A stretch of DNA of 64,000 nucleotides from Linepithema humile (GCF_040581485.1 NC_090133.1:14818001-14882000), one strand, 5' to 3'; positions 21,445 to 33,881 are shown, numbered from the stretch's first letter. Notes: generated from the letters alone by a model not told the origin. Numbers and translations are program-made.

Positions 21445-23440
21445 ATAATATAATAACCAATTATGGCGATAAAAAAACATCAGATGATGATCATTTGCTA
21501 CTTGAGTAATTATTTTACAATAGAATATTTTTAAACTTGTTATTAATATTTTATTATTAATATTTCTTTACATAACACTTTTAAACATAATATTTTTCCA
21601 CAATACTTCTTATATAAACTATATTAAAATATATTGTTAAAATATAAAATCCAAATATACATATGTATATTTGTAATACTATTTATTTATGTCACTTTTT
21701 TCAATAAATAATGGAGGCGATCTCTTGCACCTGATGAAGACTGCAATTTTCTACCGCAGAAATGTAATCTGAAATGATTACAAAATTATGTTTAAATTAC
21801 AATTCTTTTATACTTTAATATTGAAAACTGTTGTTAAAATATAAAGAATTAAATGTAACAATTGTTGCATTTAAATTGTCAGATTGATCTAACAATTGCA
21901 TATATTGACTTGTTTTTTATAATTGAAATTTATTTAAAGAAAGGTAACTAATTTACTGTGTTAATTATAATATACTTTTTAAACTTATGTTTATAATATT
22001 TTTGTTTTTAATTACCTATAATAATGCTAGCAAATGTTGTGTCTTTCGTTGGTGTTAATTGTTTTTTTCCTGTTCACGACTATTTTTTGGAAACATTATC
22101 ATTTAAAATAAATTTCAGAATATTTCTCGTCTGATTAGGATATGTAGTTCCTTCAATTGTTGAAATTTTCTTTTTTTGCAACATGAAAACCAGATGTAAA
22201 ATAGTAATTAGTTTATCCAGATAGGATATTAAATTCTATACTGAAATTCTACATTGAAATGCGCCGTAATAGTTTAGTTTCAAAGCAACATTAAATAAAA
22301 AAACTTATAAACTGTTTTCTGATTTCTTTGTTTTGTTGAAACTCTTCTTCAAATTTGCAATAATCTTCTATGGTCATCAGAGGTAAAAGAGGTAATAATT
22401 TTGTGTCACATTCAAGAGTACTCTCACATGCAATATCCTAATAAATAAGTATATATAATTACACATAATAATAGTATTAAATTATACGTAATAATATCAT
22501 TAAATACATCTATTTAATGAACTATATTATACGTATAATATAAGTGCAGTATTTCATAATATTATTACATATTGTTGCGCCCGTACTATTTCGCCGCTGA
22601 TGCTGTGTGTGTTACAGCTGACGGACCGATCGATAATATCGATCGGTCATTAGAGAGTTGAAGCCAAATGGCATTTATTAATAATCTTTCTTATATTCGT
22701 TGTCAAGACAACGAATATTGATTAACAGTTTAAAGGGTCTCTATGACAGTTATAAACAAACTGTCATATGTCAGGTCTGAGATAGCTGTCAGCTCGAGCG
22801 GACGTTTATGATAGCTCCGGTCTTTAAATCATATTTCCGGTTTCTTATTGTAAAGTTCTGTGTTGTTTATTAAAGTATTCTCTGTTTATTCGAAGTGTTG
22901 TGTTGTGTTGTTTGATTTCGTGAGTTTCGTTGTCGTGCGTGAAATACCGGTTCGCGGACGCAACAATATATAATATATATCTATGGCTTGGTACAAGAAG
23001 TGCCAATATCAAATTTCTGCTTAAATAAGTCAAGACTGGAAATGTGTTGAAAACTATTGTATATTGTGTGCAAGAAATGGTAATGTCAAAATCTAAATAA
23101 AAATGAAGGTAACAGCTTCCACTTATACATCAAGTTATTTAATCATAAACAAAAAAATTTTTAACTGACATATCTTTAACGGACATATCTTAAGTTGATG
23201 AATATTGACATTGTCACTTTTTGCACCAAGCCACCGATATATATTAAGAATTAAATATTTATCGGGTTTTAGCATTTTCGTGGTACAAATTTTTTCACAT
23301 TGTGACGACAGATCATGCTCGATTTCTGCGTGTTCGCTGCTTTTTTCCTGCCACACTGCTAGCATATTCATAATATTTAGCTCACTGGGTTCAAGCATAC
23401 TGCAATAAAATTATAGATTACAAAATTATTATTATCATTA
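21439..23440 (-). mobile_element. 2-kb repeat, copy 1 (inverted copy at 58770-61690)
   Basis: Apart from a 393-bp LTR inside it (22573-22965), this stretch matches the reverse complement of 58770-61690 throughout, for example 22440-22560 against 60800-60880 plus 59260-59316. On the minus strand possible exons are MLEPSELNIMNMLAVWQEK (23398-23135) and, after a TATTAG acceptor, DIACESTLECDTKLL...MTIEDYCKFEEEF (about 22437-22290), which faintly resembles a DUF4806-type segment. No complete gene is seen. Left edge shares AATAACCAATTAT with the neighbouring MITE. Confidence 0.55.
22573..22965. mobile_element. Solo LTR, 393 bp, ATAT target duplication
   Basis: Starts TGTTGCGCCC and ends GGACGCAACA, flanked by ATAT (22569-22572 and 22966-22969). 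The inverted copy of the host repeat near 59225-59250 lacks it, giving a near-empty site (one AT unit longer). It contains GACCGATCGAT-AAT-ATCGATCGGTC, an 11-bp stem (22624-22648). A relative of its left part lies inverted at about 35840-36114. Confidence 0.75.
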
Positions 23441-23776
23441 TAGAAAGTGAGCGACGTATACGTAAATATTGCGGCACGTCTACGGAACAGAGAATAACTA
23501 GTAACAACAGTAGTTATATTGTATTAATTAATTAGAACATCCATTAGAGCGATTTAAAGTTTTATACGTGTTAGTGGGCGTGCGGGGGGAGGTCTGTCTC
23601 CGCGGAGTTGATCCGGGCAGGCCTTTTATCGCGGCGTCCTTATCACGCGTTTATCGCATGACACTGGCAAACATACAAAACAAAACAAGACCGACTCGGG
23701 ACGGATTGTACAGCACTAAATCAAACTAATAACTAAGCTATGAACTATTGTCGTTAATAGCAATGTATAATGTGAC

Positions 23777-25369
23777 ATGGCAAACAACACACAACCAAAC
23801 TCAATTAATGAGTACAATACACTCGTACAGCAAAATAATGTTCTGTTCCAAGAGAACTACCAGCGCAACCAAAATGAACAGAAATTATACATGGAATGGC
23901 AATATGTTGTCAAAAGGTGGCAGAATGCTGATAACGCATGGAAAATTGCAAATAGTGAAATTGGTCGACTAAAAAATGTGATCGAGAATTTACAAAAACA
24001 TATAAATAAATTGAAAGCAAATACAATGAGAATGGGTGCGGCTGAATCAAATGGACCTATTACTCCTATTTCATCATCAAGCAAGAAACCTGAATACCAA
24101 ACAGATGAGAAAAATTTAGCCAAAGAGACTGAGTGGATTAGGGTCAGGGCTGGGCAAAATGTATTTCAAATTGTATTTCAAATACAATAAAATATTTGAA
24201 ATACAAAATGTACAATGCTAACATAATCTTGGTATTTAAATTATAAAATACAAAATACTTTTAATTTTTAATTTTTGATTTAAAATACAAAAATTTTGTA
24301 TTTTAAATAAAAAAATTGAAGATATTTTGCAATAAATACTAAAATTGTTAGTATTTAGTATTTTGTATTTCAAATGTGTTTGCCCAGCCCTGATTAGGGT
24401 GAAACACAGAACTAAAAAAAAAAAAAAATGAATGAGACACCTTCCCCACCTCTAGTTGATTCTCAAAAAAAAATACAGCTCAAATTAAATGTAAAATAAA
24501 AAAAAATCAACTCCACCCCCAATTATGGTGGATAACGTTAAATCATACGAAAATCTCTATGAAGATTTAGCTAATCAAATCTCAAAAGAGGACTTTCAAG
24601 TAAAATTCACTAATAATACAACGGCAAAAATCAATTGCAATAAATCAGAAAATTTTAGAAAAGCAATTAAGGTGCTGCAAAATAATAACTTCAATTTCCA
24701 TACTTATGAAAAGAAACAATCTCGACCAATTCGAGTTATGGCAAAGAACTTACATCACTCGTGCAAATCAAAAAACGTTATAAAAAATCTAAGCAATGAT
24801 GGCTTCAAAATTATCATAGCGGATAATAAATTGTCATGGAAAGAGAAAATACCATTAAATATGTTTATGTTGACTTTTGATAACAGTGAAGATATAAAAT
24901 AAATTTATAAAATAACACATATCCTGAGATGCAAGGTTAAAATCCAACCCATGAGGGGATCAAAATTAATCTCTCAATGCAAGAAATGCCAGGCATTTGG
25001 GCACACTCAAAAGTTCTGCGCAAAGGAACCAAGATGTGTTAAATGTACCGGTAAACATTTAACCAAAGAATGTCAAAAAGTGGAAAACTAAAAACCAAAA
25101 ACACAAAATGTGTCAATTGTGGCGAAGAACATCCAGTCAACTATAGAGGATGTATTGTGGCCAAAGAATTGCAAAAAATCAAAAATTCAAAAGTTATAAA
25201 GGGGAAACCGGTTAAATACATCACCAAAAAAAATAAACCAATTCAACAAAAAGAAAAACCAAACAATGTTAACAAAAACAAAACAACTTATGCCTCGACT
25301 GTTACATCGGGCTTAACTCATAAAAAATCACACAATCTGGAGAACAACGATATTAACAAGACCCTTTAA
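23777..25369 (+). pseudogene. Jockey-like ORF1 (Gag) with PRE_C2HC domain, disrupted
   Basis: 23777-24144 encodes an N-terminal coiled-coil region (VIENLQKHINKLKAN) up to TEWIRV, where a hAT MITE (24145-24392) interrupts it. 24525-24902 reads KKQSRPIRVMAKNLHHSC...KIPLNMFMLTFDNSEDI, the PRE_C2HC domain. After one frame change come zinc knuckles CKKCQAFGHTQKFC and CVKCTGKHLTKEC (about 24979-25075), then CVNCGEEHPVNYRGC (25105-25150) in the frame ending at 25369. This order is typical of Jockey/I-type Gags in insects, which bind the element RNA. Confidence 0.75.
24145..24392. mobile_element. hAT-type MITE, 248 bp, 8-bp target duplication
   Basis: Ends are CAGGGCTGGGCAAA and its exact inverse; subterminal GTATTTCAAAT blocks are also inverted. 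ATTAGGGT flanks both sides (24137-24144, 24393-24400). TIR sequence and 8-bp duplication fit the hAT superfamily. The interior is AT-rich and non-coding. Confidence 0.9.
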
Positions 25370-25485
25370 CTCATTCTTAAAAAAATCACCAATCTAGAAG
25401 ATGCGTTTTCAAAAACGAATGAGCGAGTTTAGAATCTTGAGAGTGGTACTAAGAAAAAGACTTCAAACCCCAAAAACAAATAAAA

Positions 25486-28149
25486 ATGGCCAATACAATA
25501 AAAATCATGTCCTGGAACGCAAATGGATTGCTCAACCACCAACAAGAGCTGCAAGCAACCCTAGACATAAATAAAATTGATGTGTGTCTTATTTCAGAGA
25601 CACACTTCACTAAGCAATCCTTTATCAAATTCAGAGGATATAAAGTCTATCAAACAATCCACCCCGGAAATGCTGCCAGAGGTGGAAGGGCGATAATAGT
25701 TAAAGATAATATCTACCACAATGAAGAAGTTAAAATTGAAGCGGAAGACATCCAGGCGACGGTGCTGAATATTAAGGCCAAAAAATACAATATAGTTGTG
25801 GTTAGCCTGTATAGTCCATCGAAGCATAACATCAAAGCTGAAAGGTATTTTGAACTCTTCAAAAACATAGGAAACAGATTTATCATTGGCGGAGACTTCA
25901 ATGCAAAACATACGCATTGGGGATCAAGGCTAATAACTACTAAAGGCAGAGAATTATTAAAAGCAATAAATAAATATAAGTGTGAAGTTATATCAACGGG
26001 CAAACCCACATACTGGCCTACAGATGCAGACAAAATTTCAGGTCTGATAGATTTCTATATCAGCAAAAATATATCTAGTAACTATATGAAAATAGAAGAC
26101 AACCTGGAGCTTAGTTTGGACCACTCACCAATTATTCTAACATTAAGTGAAAGCATCATTCAGAAACCGCGCAACCCTGTGATGGTGAACAAGAAAACAG
26201 GCTGGGAGGGTTTCAGGATGACAATAGAAGAAAGGATTCAGCTAACAGTGCCGCTACAAACAGAAGAGCAACTGGACTTCGAGGTGGAAAAATTTGTCAA
26301 TGATATTCAGCAATCAGCATGGGAAAACACCCCTGAAATCAAAAGAAAGCTTAAGGGTAACAATTATCCTAAGGAAATTTTAAAATTGATCTCAGAAAAA
26401 AGAAAAGCGAGAAAAAAGTGGCATCAGACCAGGGCACCGCAAGATAAAGCTAGGCTGAATAAACTCACTTCACAAATAAAAGAAGAAATCAAGCAGTTAA
26501 AGAACGACACCATAAGTGAATTTTTAAGGGGACTAACCAATGATTCTAGTACAGAATACTCACTCTGGAAAGCTACCAAAAACTCAAAAGATCATGCAAA
26601 CGCCTCCTATCAAGAACATGCACAGTAGCTAGGCTAGAAATAATGTGCAAAAAGCATTAAGATTTGCGGAGCACTTAGAAAACATCTTTCAGCCGAATTC
26701 TACAGAAAACAATGAAGTACTACTCAATGTCTTCTGGCAGGATAGTGTCGAAAGTCCGTTAACTTCGCCAGCTGAAGTTAAAAGGGAAATAAAAACGAAT
26801 ATTAATCCAAAAAAATCTCCCGGTTTCGACCTTATTACTGGGCAAATTCTAAAAGAACTTCCTAGAAAATCCTTGGTGAAGCTTACTAATCTGATTAACG
26901 TTTTATTACGTCTGAAATATGTACTTCAACTGTGGAAAGTGGCAGAGGTTGTCAGGCAGAGGTGATTCTAGAACCTGGTAAACCACCCCATGAAACAACA
27001 TCATATAGGCCAATATCTTTCCTGCCGATTATGTCAAAATTATTTGAGAAGCTTCTGTTAAAGAGACTAAAACCTATCATTGAGAAAAAAATCTTATTCC
27101 AGATCACCAGTTTGGGTTCCGGCATCAACACTTCACGATAGATCAGGTTCATCGAATTACAAATATAATTGAACAATCACTAGAGGAAAAAAAAGTCTGC
27201 TCGACAATATTTTTGGACGTTGCTCAGGCTTTCGACAAAGTCTGGTATGAAGAGTTAAATCACAAGCTCAAACTGCTTCTTCCTGTCCAATGCTCAAAAA
27301 TTCTAGAATCTTATATAATATAGAGAGATACTTTAGGATTAAGCAAGAAGATGCTTATTCTGATTTAAGGAAAATACAAGCAGGTGTGCCGCAGGGAAAC
27401 GTATTGGGACCAGTACTATACCTCCTATACACTAGTGATCTGTCAACGTTTGAACAAAATGTTGTTGCAACATTTGCTGATGATATGGCAATCATGACTA
27501 TTGGAGACAATAATACTCAACAGAAAAACTCCAAGCTGGTATCATCCAGGTGCAAAGATGGACTAGGAAATGGAGAATAAAATTAAATAAAGCAAAATCA
27601 GTGCACATCGATTTCACTAACAAACGTATCGAGCACAAACCAATCTATATCAACCATCAAGTCATTCCATATGAGAACACAACCAAATATCTAGGCATGA
27701 CTCTGAACGCCAAACTCAGATGGAAGCCGCATACAAAGAAAAAACAAGAAAAACTCACGCTAAAATACAGAAAAATGTATTGGTTAATGGGTCGTTATTC
27801 TGCCCTGTCTGTATATAATAAGCTTATGCTGTATAAACAAGTTCTCGAGCCAGTGTGGACCTATGGTATTCAATTCTTTCTTTTGGGGTTGTACCGGCCA
27901 AACAGAAGTATCATACAAAGATTTCAGAATAGAGTACTCCGTGGTATCGTAGATGCTCCTTGGTACATCCGAAATGACAATCTGCATAAGGATCTAGATG
28001 TGGAAACGGTCGATAGCGTCATCAAAAAATATGCTCAAAGTCATGAACAACGACTTCAACGGCACATCAACGTAGAGGCTCTGCAGCTCCTGAACAACAA
28101 TGGCCTGGTTAGAAGGTTAAAACGAACAAAACCGTTTGAACTAGTGTAA
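25486..28149 (+). pseudogene. Jockey-like ORF2: endonuclease and reverse transcriptase, frameshifted
   Basis: 25486-26628 is an intact APE endonuclease: IKIMSWNANGL, DVCLISETHF, VVSLYSPS, FIIGGDFNAKHTHWGS and LDHSPIIL. RT follows in shifting frames: SPGFDLITGQILKEL (about 26818), YRPISFLPIMSKLFEKLLLK (27004), CSTIFLDVAQAFDKVW (27198), QAGVPQGNVLGPVLY (27380), FADDMAIM (27474; the active site is FADD in place of the common YADD), and a thumb region 27550-28149 ending QRHINVEALQLLNNNGLV. At least five frame changes. The enzyme would nick target DNA and prime reverse transcription. Confidence 0.8.
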
Positions 28150-28583
28150 TACATATTACTATAGAACAGAACATAACAATAGTGCACGTTAAAACAGTGA
28201 CTAATACTACCAGAAACAAAGTAATTGTTACAGAATATGTACTTTGTAAAAATTTTTAAGCAGTAACAAATTAGGTTAGAAACAAATAGCTTATTGGTGT
28301 ATATGTAAGAGTGTTTATCAACTCTCGTCGATTCCAGAATCGGGAAAAGAAATATAGCCGTTCGATGCCTATAAAATAAGCTTTTATTAGTTACATTACT
28401 GGATACGATAAACAATCATACAGATTTTTATAACTCCTAACCTATAAAATAAGAATCGAAAGCAATGCTCTTTCCTACACAATCCTGAATGATTCCACGT
28501 GTCTCATCCACTGGTTTCTATTAAATTCGAATTGACTGTTAAACAAGAATTAACAATTAAACACAAACAAGTAATACTTATTA
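28150..28583. other. 3' end of the Jockey-like element and flank
   Basis: AT-rich, no gene. The element probably ends between 28250 and 28385; no poly-A tail is evident. Last four bases before the next element (28584-28587, CATA) are its target duplication. Confidence 0.4.
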
Positions 28584-28587
28584 CATA

Positions 28588-29125
28588 TGAAAGGACTCTT
28601 TCGAATATTTTTCGATTATCGACTTTTTACTAGGAATATTCTTATTTCCAAGATTATTCAAACGATTGCGACGGTTACGTCCTAGACGCGACCCCGGTTA
28701 TTTTGTTTAATTTATTAGCGATTGTACTTTGATGGAAATGGTAAAACGGCAGGATGGTACTCAAATGATTCGACACTGAATTTATGTGATATTTAACAAA
28801 TAGTCTTTATGTAGAAAATACAACTGTGCGAAAACGACTGAGTTTCGATTTAATAAATTCGGCCCGACTGTCTCTCTATTAATTTCGATTTGTGCGACTG
28901 TTTCGACTGGTTCGGCGATAGAGAGTGAGAACTCGATCTCCGTTCTCCCGCAAGTCAACTTCCTCGAATATTCTCGATCCTTAGATCAGTTACAATTTAA
29001 TATGAACAAATTATGAGGAGCGGGAATGCGTGCGCGCAGGATCTATTTTATCGAGGCGCTGCTCTCGATCAACCGGCTGCCGTCCGCTGGCGCCGTCTAT
29101 CGGATGCTATTGCTTGCATCTTACA
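28588..29125 (-). repeat. 3' LTR of the gypsy element
   Basis: Runs TGAAAGGACT...CATCTTACA on the + strand; nearly identical to 34155-34692. Confidence 0.9.
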
Positions 29126-29372
29126 GCTCGGCCGTCCTGGCGCTGGACTTCGTCCCGAAGTTCTCATATGTGCAATTGTTGCGCAATTCATTTCGTGTGC
29201 GTAATTGTGAACAGAAGTAAAACAGTTCGTTGTAGTCGATTCGACATTTAACTTCTATAAATCTGTGGTAAGTTTTATACCTTAATAGCTACAATTTTTC
29301 TAGACTTAAAACATTCATTATTACTAATTCTTATAATTAACGACTAACCTAATAACCAAATTATTTTGTAGA
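29126..29372 (-). other. 3' untranslated region of the gypsy element
   Basis: Non-coding stretch between the gag-pol stop and the 3' LTR. The LTR junction on the minus strand reads GGACGGCCGAGC|TGTAAG, resembling GGCCGAAC|TGTAGG at the 3' LTR of the element at 49815-52911, so the two may be related. A classical purine-only tract is not obvious. Confidence 0.5.
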
Positions 29373-32300
29373 TCAATTTTCGCTTGGTGGTTCATCGGGA
29401 GGACTACATCGGATCCAGGGCTTTAGACGATCGCAAGACAATATCGTATTGAGCGGCTTCGCTGTTACGTTAAAGCCCGGTATGTCCTGAACCACATAAC
29501 GATTATTCCCTAAAATCTTTTTTATTGCGTACGGCCCTACGAATTTTGGGCGCAATTTTGCGCTTTCGCCCGGAGTAGCCTTTGTTTTTCGGATCATGAC
29601 GTAGTCACCTACGTCATAAACAGTAGCTTTCTTTAGTCTTGTATCTCGATATTTTTTATTATATGCTCGGATCGAATCTATCGCGTTTCGCGCCGCCTGT
29701 CGTGACGCGTCTCTATCTTTCTCCAGGTCTGTATCCTGTCCCACCAGGGCCTTGGTGAAACGAGCCAACTCGTGATCGGCATGGCTGCGCTGCTCGAAAC
29801 CAAATAGCAGCTTCGACGGGCTCGACTTCGTGACTGCGTGATATGTATTGTTAATCACGTATTGTAGTGTGTTTAAACTGTTTTTCCATTCTTCCGGCGA
29901 GTTAATCATTTTGGTGAGCGATGATTTAATAAACCTGTTAACGCGTTCGACCGTCCCATTGGCCCATGGGGCCGCTACTGAGACCTTTCTGTGCTTTATT
30001 TTAAACTTTTCTATTACATCGGCAAATTCTTTTGAGGTAAAGGCCGTACCTCTATCGGAAACTATTTCTTTCGGCCTTCCGAACGTCGCGAACAAACTTT
30101 CCAAATTAACTATGACTTCTCTAGACGACGTGGACCGCGTCGGAACCAACCAGCAAAATCTAGTAAACGCATCCACTATTACAAGAATATGTTTAAATTT
30201 GTCGGCAGATTCCTGTAATGGTCCGAAATGGTCGAGATGCAATATCTCGAACGGCGCTGACGCTGAGGGATAAAGACTTGTCTCTCCCTCGAAACGCGTG
30301 ACGGAATCGTTTGCCATTACGCAGGTGAGGCAATTTTCTATATAACTATTAATTTTTCTACGCATAGAGGGAAACCAGAAATTCTGACTGACTCCCTTGA
30401 TCGTTTTTTCTAGCCCACAGTGGGCCATATCGTCGTGATGTGCTCTTATCACACTGATTTCCATCGCCTCAGGTACGACAAAATATAAATTTCCATTTAT
30501 CTTATAATATCGCAAACCGTCATTTAGTTCGAACTTATCGTTATCGGCGATTTCTAATTCGTCACATATTTTTTTAATTTTAGCGTCTGAGAGCTGATGA
30601 AATTCGAGCTCCCTTTCTAGCGGCAGTTCATGCACGTACGCTGCGCATCGGCTGAGTGCATCTACATGCGCCATTCGTGTACCCGGCCGGTGTGACACTC
30701 GGAAACTATAGTTCTGTAAGGTAAGAGTCCACCGTGCTATTCTCGGGTTTAAATTCGCTTTTGATACAGCGTGTACTAGGGCGTTGCAATCGGTAACGAC
30801 ATTAAACGGTATTCCATATAAGTAGAGATGAAATCTCTCAATCGACCTTACTATCGCCAACATCTCGAGCTCAAAACTATGGTAATTTTTTTCAGCGCTA
30901 TTCGTCGCCTGGCTGAAAAACGCTATTGGACACCAAGTCCCGCTCTTCTGCTTCTGCAGCAATATAGCGCCTAGGCCGAGACTGCTCGCATCCGTATGCA
31001 GTTCGGTCTCCAGGGCTGGATTGTACAACGCGAGAACCGGTGACGAGGTAAGTTCTTTTTTCAGTATCTCGAACGCTCTAATGCAATTTTCGTCGAATAA
31101 AAATTTTATATCTTTTTTCAACAAATTATATAACGGCTTAGCTTTCAACGCAAAATCTTTTATGAATTTTCTAAAATAGGATGCTAACTCTAAAAATCTC
31201 TGTACACCATGTACGTTCGATGGTGTTTTATAATTTCTTACCGACTCGGTATGTCTCGGACTCAACGTCATCCCGTTTTCCGAAATTATATACCCCAAAA
31301 ATTCTATCTCCTTTTTGAGGAACAAACATTTTCTAAAATTTAATTCAAATCTGTAACTTTTTAAGGTCATCAACACCTCGGCCAAGACGTCCAAATTTTC
31401 TCGCACTGACCTCGACGGAATCAACACGTCATCGATATAGACGATCACCTTATCAGCGCGTATGAGCGGATTCAAGATCTGTATGATTCGCTTTTGGAAT
31501 TCGGCTGGCGCTTCCGAATAGCCAAAAGGTAAGCGAACATACTCGAATTGTCCGTCGGGTGTAGCGAATGCAAAGTAACGCGTCGAATCGGCATGCACCT
31601 TGATCTGGTGGAACCCGTCCTTAAGATCAAGTAGCGTGAATATCGACATTCCACTTAGGCGCGACAAACAATCCTCGATCAACGGAAAAGGATATTTTTG
31701 CTTAACGACTCGACAATTTAACGGCCTCAAATCAACGCAAAGCCTAATTTCTCCGTTTTTCTTTCGCACAGGTATTACCCTGGCGCAATACGGCGATACG
31801 CTATTTTTTATGATGCCACGCTCAAGGAGGTCATCCGTAATTTTTCGTATTTGTATGCGTTCCGCAAATGCGAAACGTCGCGGCGCATACGCGTAGATGA
31901 AGTCATCCTTCAAATGAACTCTCACCTCGTAATCGTCATCGACAGGTACGATTTTCTTTTCTTCTATTCTATTTAATAAGCTGAGCAATTCGTTTTTTGT
32001 TTCTACATCTAAGTTACTAATATCTATTTCAAAATCTTTTTTCAGATTAACGGCATTCTCCTTATTTACGTATAACGGCAGTTGTTCAAACAACCTAGCA
32101 GTGCTCGTGCAATCTGCTGACTCACGGCTTCGTCTAATCAAGGTGAGTTTTTGTTTGTCAAGAAACTCTCTTCCCAAGATTATGTCTCCGTCGAACGGTT
32201 CGTCTAATATATACAAATCAATCTCGTATTTTTTTCCGCCAAGTTCGCGCAATGTTATCTCTGTTTGCACGACTTCTTGTACGTTTAACCGTACCCGACT

Positions 32301-33881
32301 GAGATTAATGAATTTTCTATTCGGCAATTTAAAATTTTTAATAAACGGTCTGATTTTTTCTAAGCAAATCCCTTTATCGACAAATGAGACTGGACTTCCG
32401 GTATCGACTAACGCACGAATTTTACATTCTTTCTTGCAGATGCTCGAGATTTCAGCGAATGGTTCGGTATTTTCCAAGTTTCCACACGCGGCTACGGAAA
32501 CGCAAGCCACCACCTCTTCTTCCTCGTCATCAACAGTAACGGCGGCTGCTACCGTGGCCCTTGAAGACCGCTGAGCCGTCGGCGGATGCCCGCCGTTTTT
32601 CTCCTTGACCTTAGGGCAGTCAAACTGACGGTGCCCTTTGGACTTGCAGAAGAAACACGTGAGTTCACCGCGACAATCCTTATGCGAATGTCCTTTTTTT
32701 CCGCAGTTTCTACACTCGGAAACATTCACGGATTTTACCGCACTCGCGACTGCCGTGGATTTTCTGTCTGACTCAGTGTTTCCTTCCGCAATTGTTCGCA
32801 TCTTCGCTAGAAATCCGTCTATCGAGGTATCACTTATCGAGAGGGCTATAGCCCTTAGCGAGCCCTGCGATATTCCGCCTATCAGTATGTGAATCGCGTC
32901 ACTCGTTGGCAAATTCAAATTCTTCATAAGCGCGAGCTTCGCGATCGCGTACTGATCGAAGGATTTTTTTCCCGGAATCCATTTCCGCGCCTCTAATTTC
33001 TGCATTATCTTATAAAATGGCACTTGTTTTTTGAATATTTTCAGTAAGTCTGTTCTCAACGCCTGCCACGACTCAATCGTTTCGCCCGTCTGGAATTCAT
33101 ACCATTGGCGGGCAAACTTTACCAGCTTACTGGACGCGGCCAGCAACGTTATCCCGTCGGACGCGCCGTGGATTTCCGCCACCTTGTCCACGCGATTCGA
33201 CCACACTTCGACATTTTCGTCGTCACTCCCGCCAAATTCCGGTATTTGTGAGGCCAACCAGCTTACCGCATTTCCGGCCGGTAAGGCGCTCGCATTCGAC
33301 ATTAATCTACTCTGTCCGTTATTTGAATAATGACTATGGTTCGATCTTACATTACCGGATGATGATCTCTGCAGAGTTACTAGCCCGCTCGGACCTGCTG
33401 TCCCCTCGTCCTGGGCTATCGGTACGCTCGCTTTCTGTGGCGCCAGCCTCTGCAACACCTGGAGCAAGATCTGCTGCTGCTGCTGCATCATCACCGACAT
33501 CTCTGTGATAGCCTGGCAGAAAGCTCCTGCGTTTGGTGGATCTGCATCGGTGGCTCGACTCGAGGACGACTCTGCTGGATCGTGCATCACACCCGTCTCT
33601 CTCGGCATCTCCAACGTCCTCTCGGTATGGCTCGTCCTTTCCAGGTACGTCAAAATCTGATCTACCAATAAATCGCGGTCGTTTGAGACCGGTAATTGGT
33701 ATCTTTTCGCTTCTCTCTGGAGCTGTTCTAATGAAGCCTTTTCTAGGTCTTCCCTGTCCATCATGGATCTGGTTTTCGGCATTCTATGACCCGGCACGAC
33801 TCCAATCAGGAATCTTCGGCCTCTTAAGCTCAACGCGGATTTGAAAAATCCGTTGATCGACCCGACACGTTCCAACGGCAA
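29373..33881 (-). CDS. gag-pol: Gag-Pol polyprotein, Ty3/gypsy, uninterrupted 1502 aa
   Basis: One open frame holds the whole element protein. In order: N-terminal SAP-like helices (about 44-82), Gag capsid (about 205-370), CCHC knuckles CRNCGKKGHSHKDC (390) and CFFCKSKGHRQFDC (409), protease LVDTGSP (493-495), RT with LLDLKDGF (D752), RLPFG and YIDD (D817, D818), RNase H with HTDAS (D964), FELEM (E1004/E1006) and VTDCN (D1031), integrase HHCC finger (about 1148-1187), core with HLDHFGP (D1217), SDRG (D1276) and NGTVERVN (E1312), and a GPY/F module (about 1448). All catalytic residues I expect are present. Gag and Pol share one frame, unlike the element at 1-4143. The Met at residue 34 is an alternative start. 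No env or chromodomain is evident. Confidence 0.92.
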   Translation of the reverse strand: MPLERVGSINGFFKSALSLRGRRFLIGVVPGHRMPKTRSMMDREDLEKASLEQLQREAKRYQLPVSNDRDLLVDQILTYLERTSHTERTLEMPRETGVMHDPAESSSSRATDADPPNAGAFCQAITEMSVMMQQQQQILLQVLQRLAPQKASVPIAQDEGTAGPSGLVTLQRSSSGNVRSNHSHYSNNGQSRLMSNASALPAGNAVSWLASQIPEFGGSDDENVEVWSNRVDKVAEIHGASDGITLLAASSKLVKFARQWYEFQTGETIESWQALRTDLLKIFKKQVPFYKIMQKLEARKWIPGKKSFDQYAIAKLALMKNLNLPTSDAIHILIGGISQGSLRAIALSISDTSIDGFLAKMRTIAEGNTESDRKSTAVASAVKSVNVSECRNCGKKGHSHKDCRGELTCFFCKSKGHRQFDCPKVKEKNGGHPPTAQRSSRATVAAAVTVDDEEEEVVACVSVAACGNLENTEPFAEISSICKKECKIRALVDTGSPVSFVDKGICLEKIRPFIKNFKLPNRKFINLSRVRLNVQEVVQTEITLRELGGKKYEIDLYILDEPFDGDIILGREFLDKQKLTLIRRSRESADCTSTARLFEQLPLYVNKENAVNLKKDFEIDISNLDVETKNELLSLLNRIEEKKIVPVDDDYEVRVHLKDDFIYAYAPRRFAFAERIQIRKITDDLLERGIIKNSVSPYCARVIPVRKKNGEIRLCVDLRPLNCRVVKQKYPFPLIEDCLSRLSGMSIFTLLDLKDGFHQIKVHADSTRYFAFATPDGQFEYVRLPFGYSEAPAEFQKRIIQILNPLIRADKVIVYIDDVLIPSRSVRENLDVLAEVLMTLKSYRFELNFRKCLFLKKEIEFLGYIISENGMTLSPRHTESVRNYKTPSNVHGVQRFLELASYFRKFIKDFALKAKPLYNLLKKDIKFLFDENCIRAFEILKKELTSSPVLALYNPALETELHTDASSLGLGAILLQKQKSGTWCPIAFFSQATNSAEKNYHSFELEMLAIVRSIERFHLYLYGIPFNVVTDCNALVHAVSKANLNPRIARWTLTLQNYSFRVSHRPGTRMAHVDALSRCAAYVHELPLERELEFHQLSDAKIKKICDELEIADNDKFELNDGLRYYKINGNLYFVVPEAMEISVIRAHHDDMAHCGLEKTIKGVSQNFWFPSMRRKINSYIENCLTCVMANDSVTRFEGETSLYPSASAPFEILHLDHFGPLQESADKFKHILVIVDAFTRFCWLVPTRSTSSREVIVNLESLFATFGRPKEIVSDRGTAFTSKEFADVIEKFKIKHRKVSVAAPWANGTVERVNRFIKSSLTKMINSPEEWKNSLNTLQYVINNTYHAVTKSSPSKLLFGFEQRSHADHELARFTKALVGQDTDLEKDRDASRQAARNAIDSIRAYNKKYRDTRLKKATVYDVGDYVMIRKTKATPGESAKLRPKFVGPYAIKKILGNNRYVVQDIPGFNVTAKPLNTILSCDRLKPWIRCSPPDEPPSEN

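Larger units (their letters stand above)
23565..28380 (+). mobile_element. Jockey-like non-LTR retrotransposon, decayed
   Basis: A 5' leader (about 23565-23776, GC-rich start GGGCGTGCGGGGGGAGG) precedes ORF1 with PRE_C2HC and zinc knuckles and ORF2 with APE endonuclease and RT. A 3' region follows to about 28380; I could not define the 3' end or a target duplication. Frameshifts and a hAT MITE in ORF1 show it is inactive. Confidence 0.7.
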
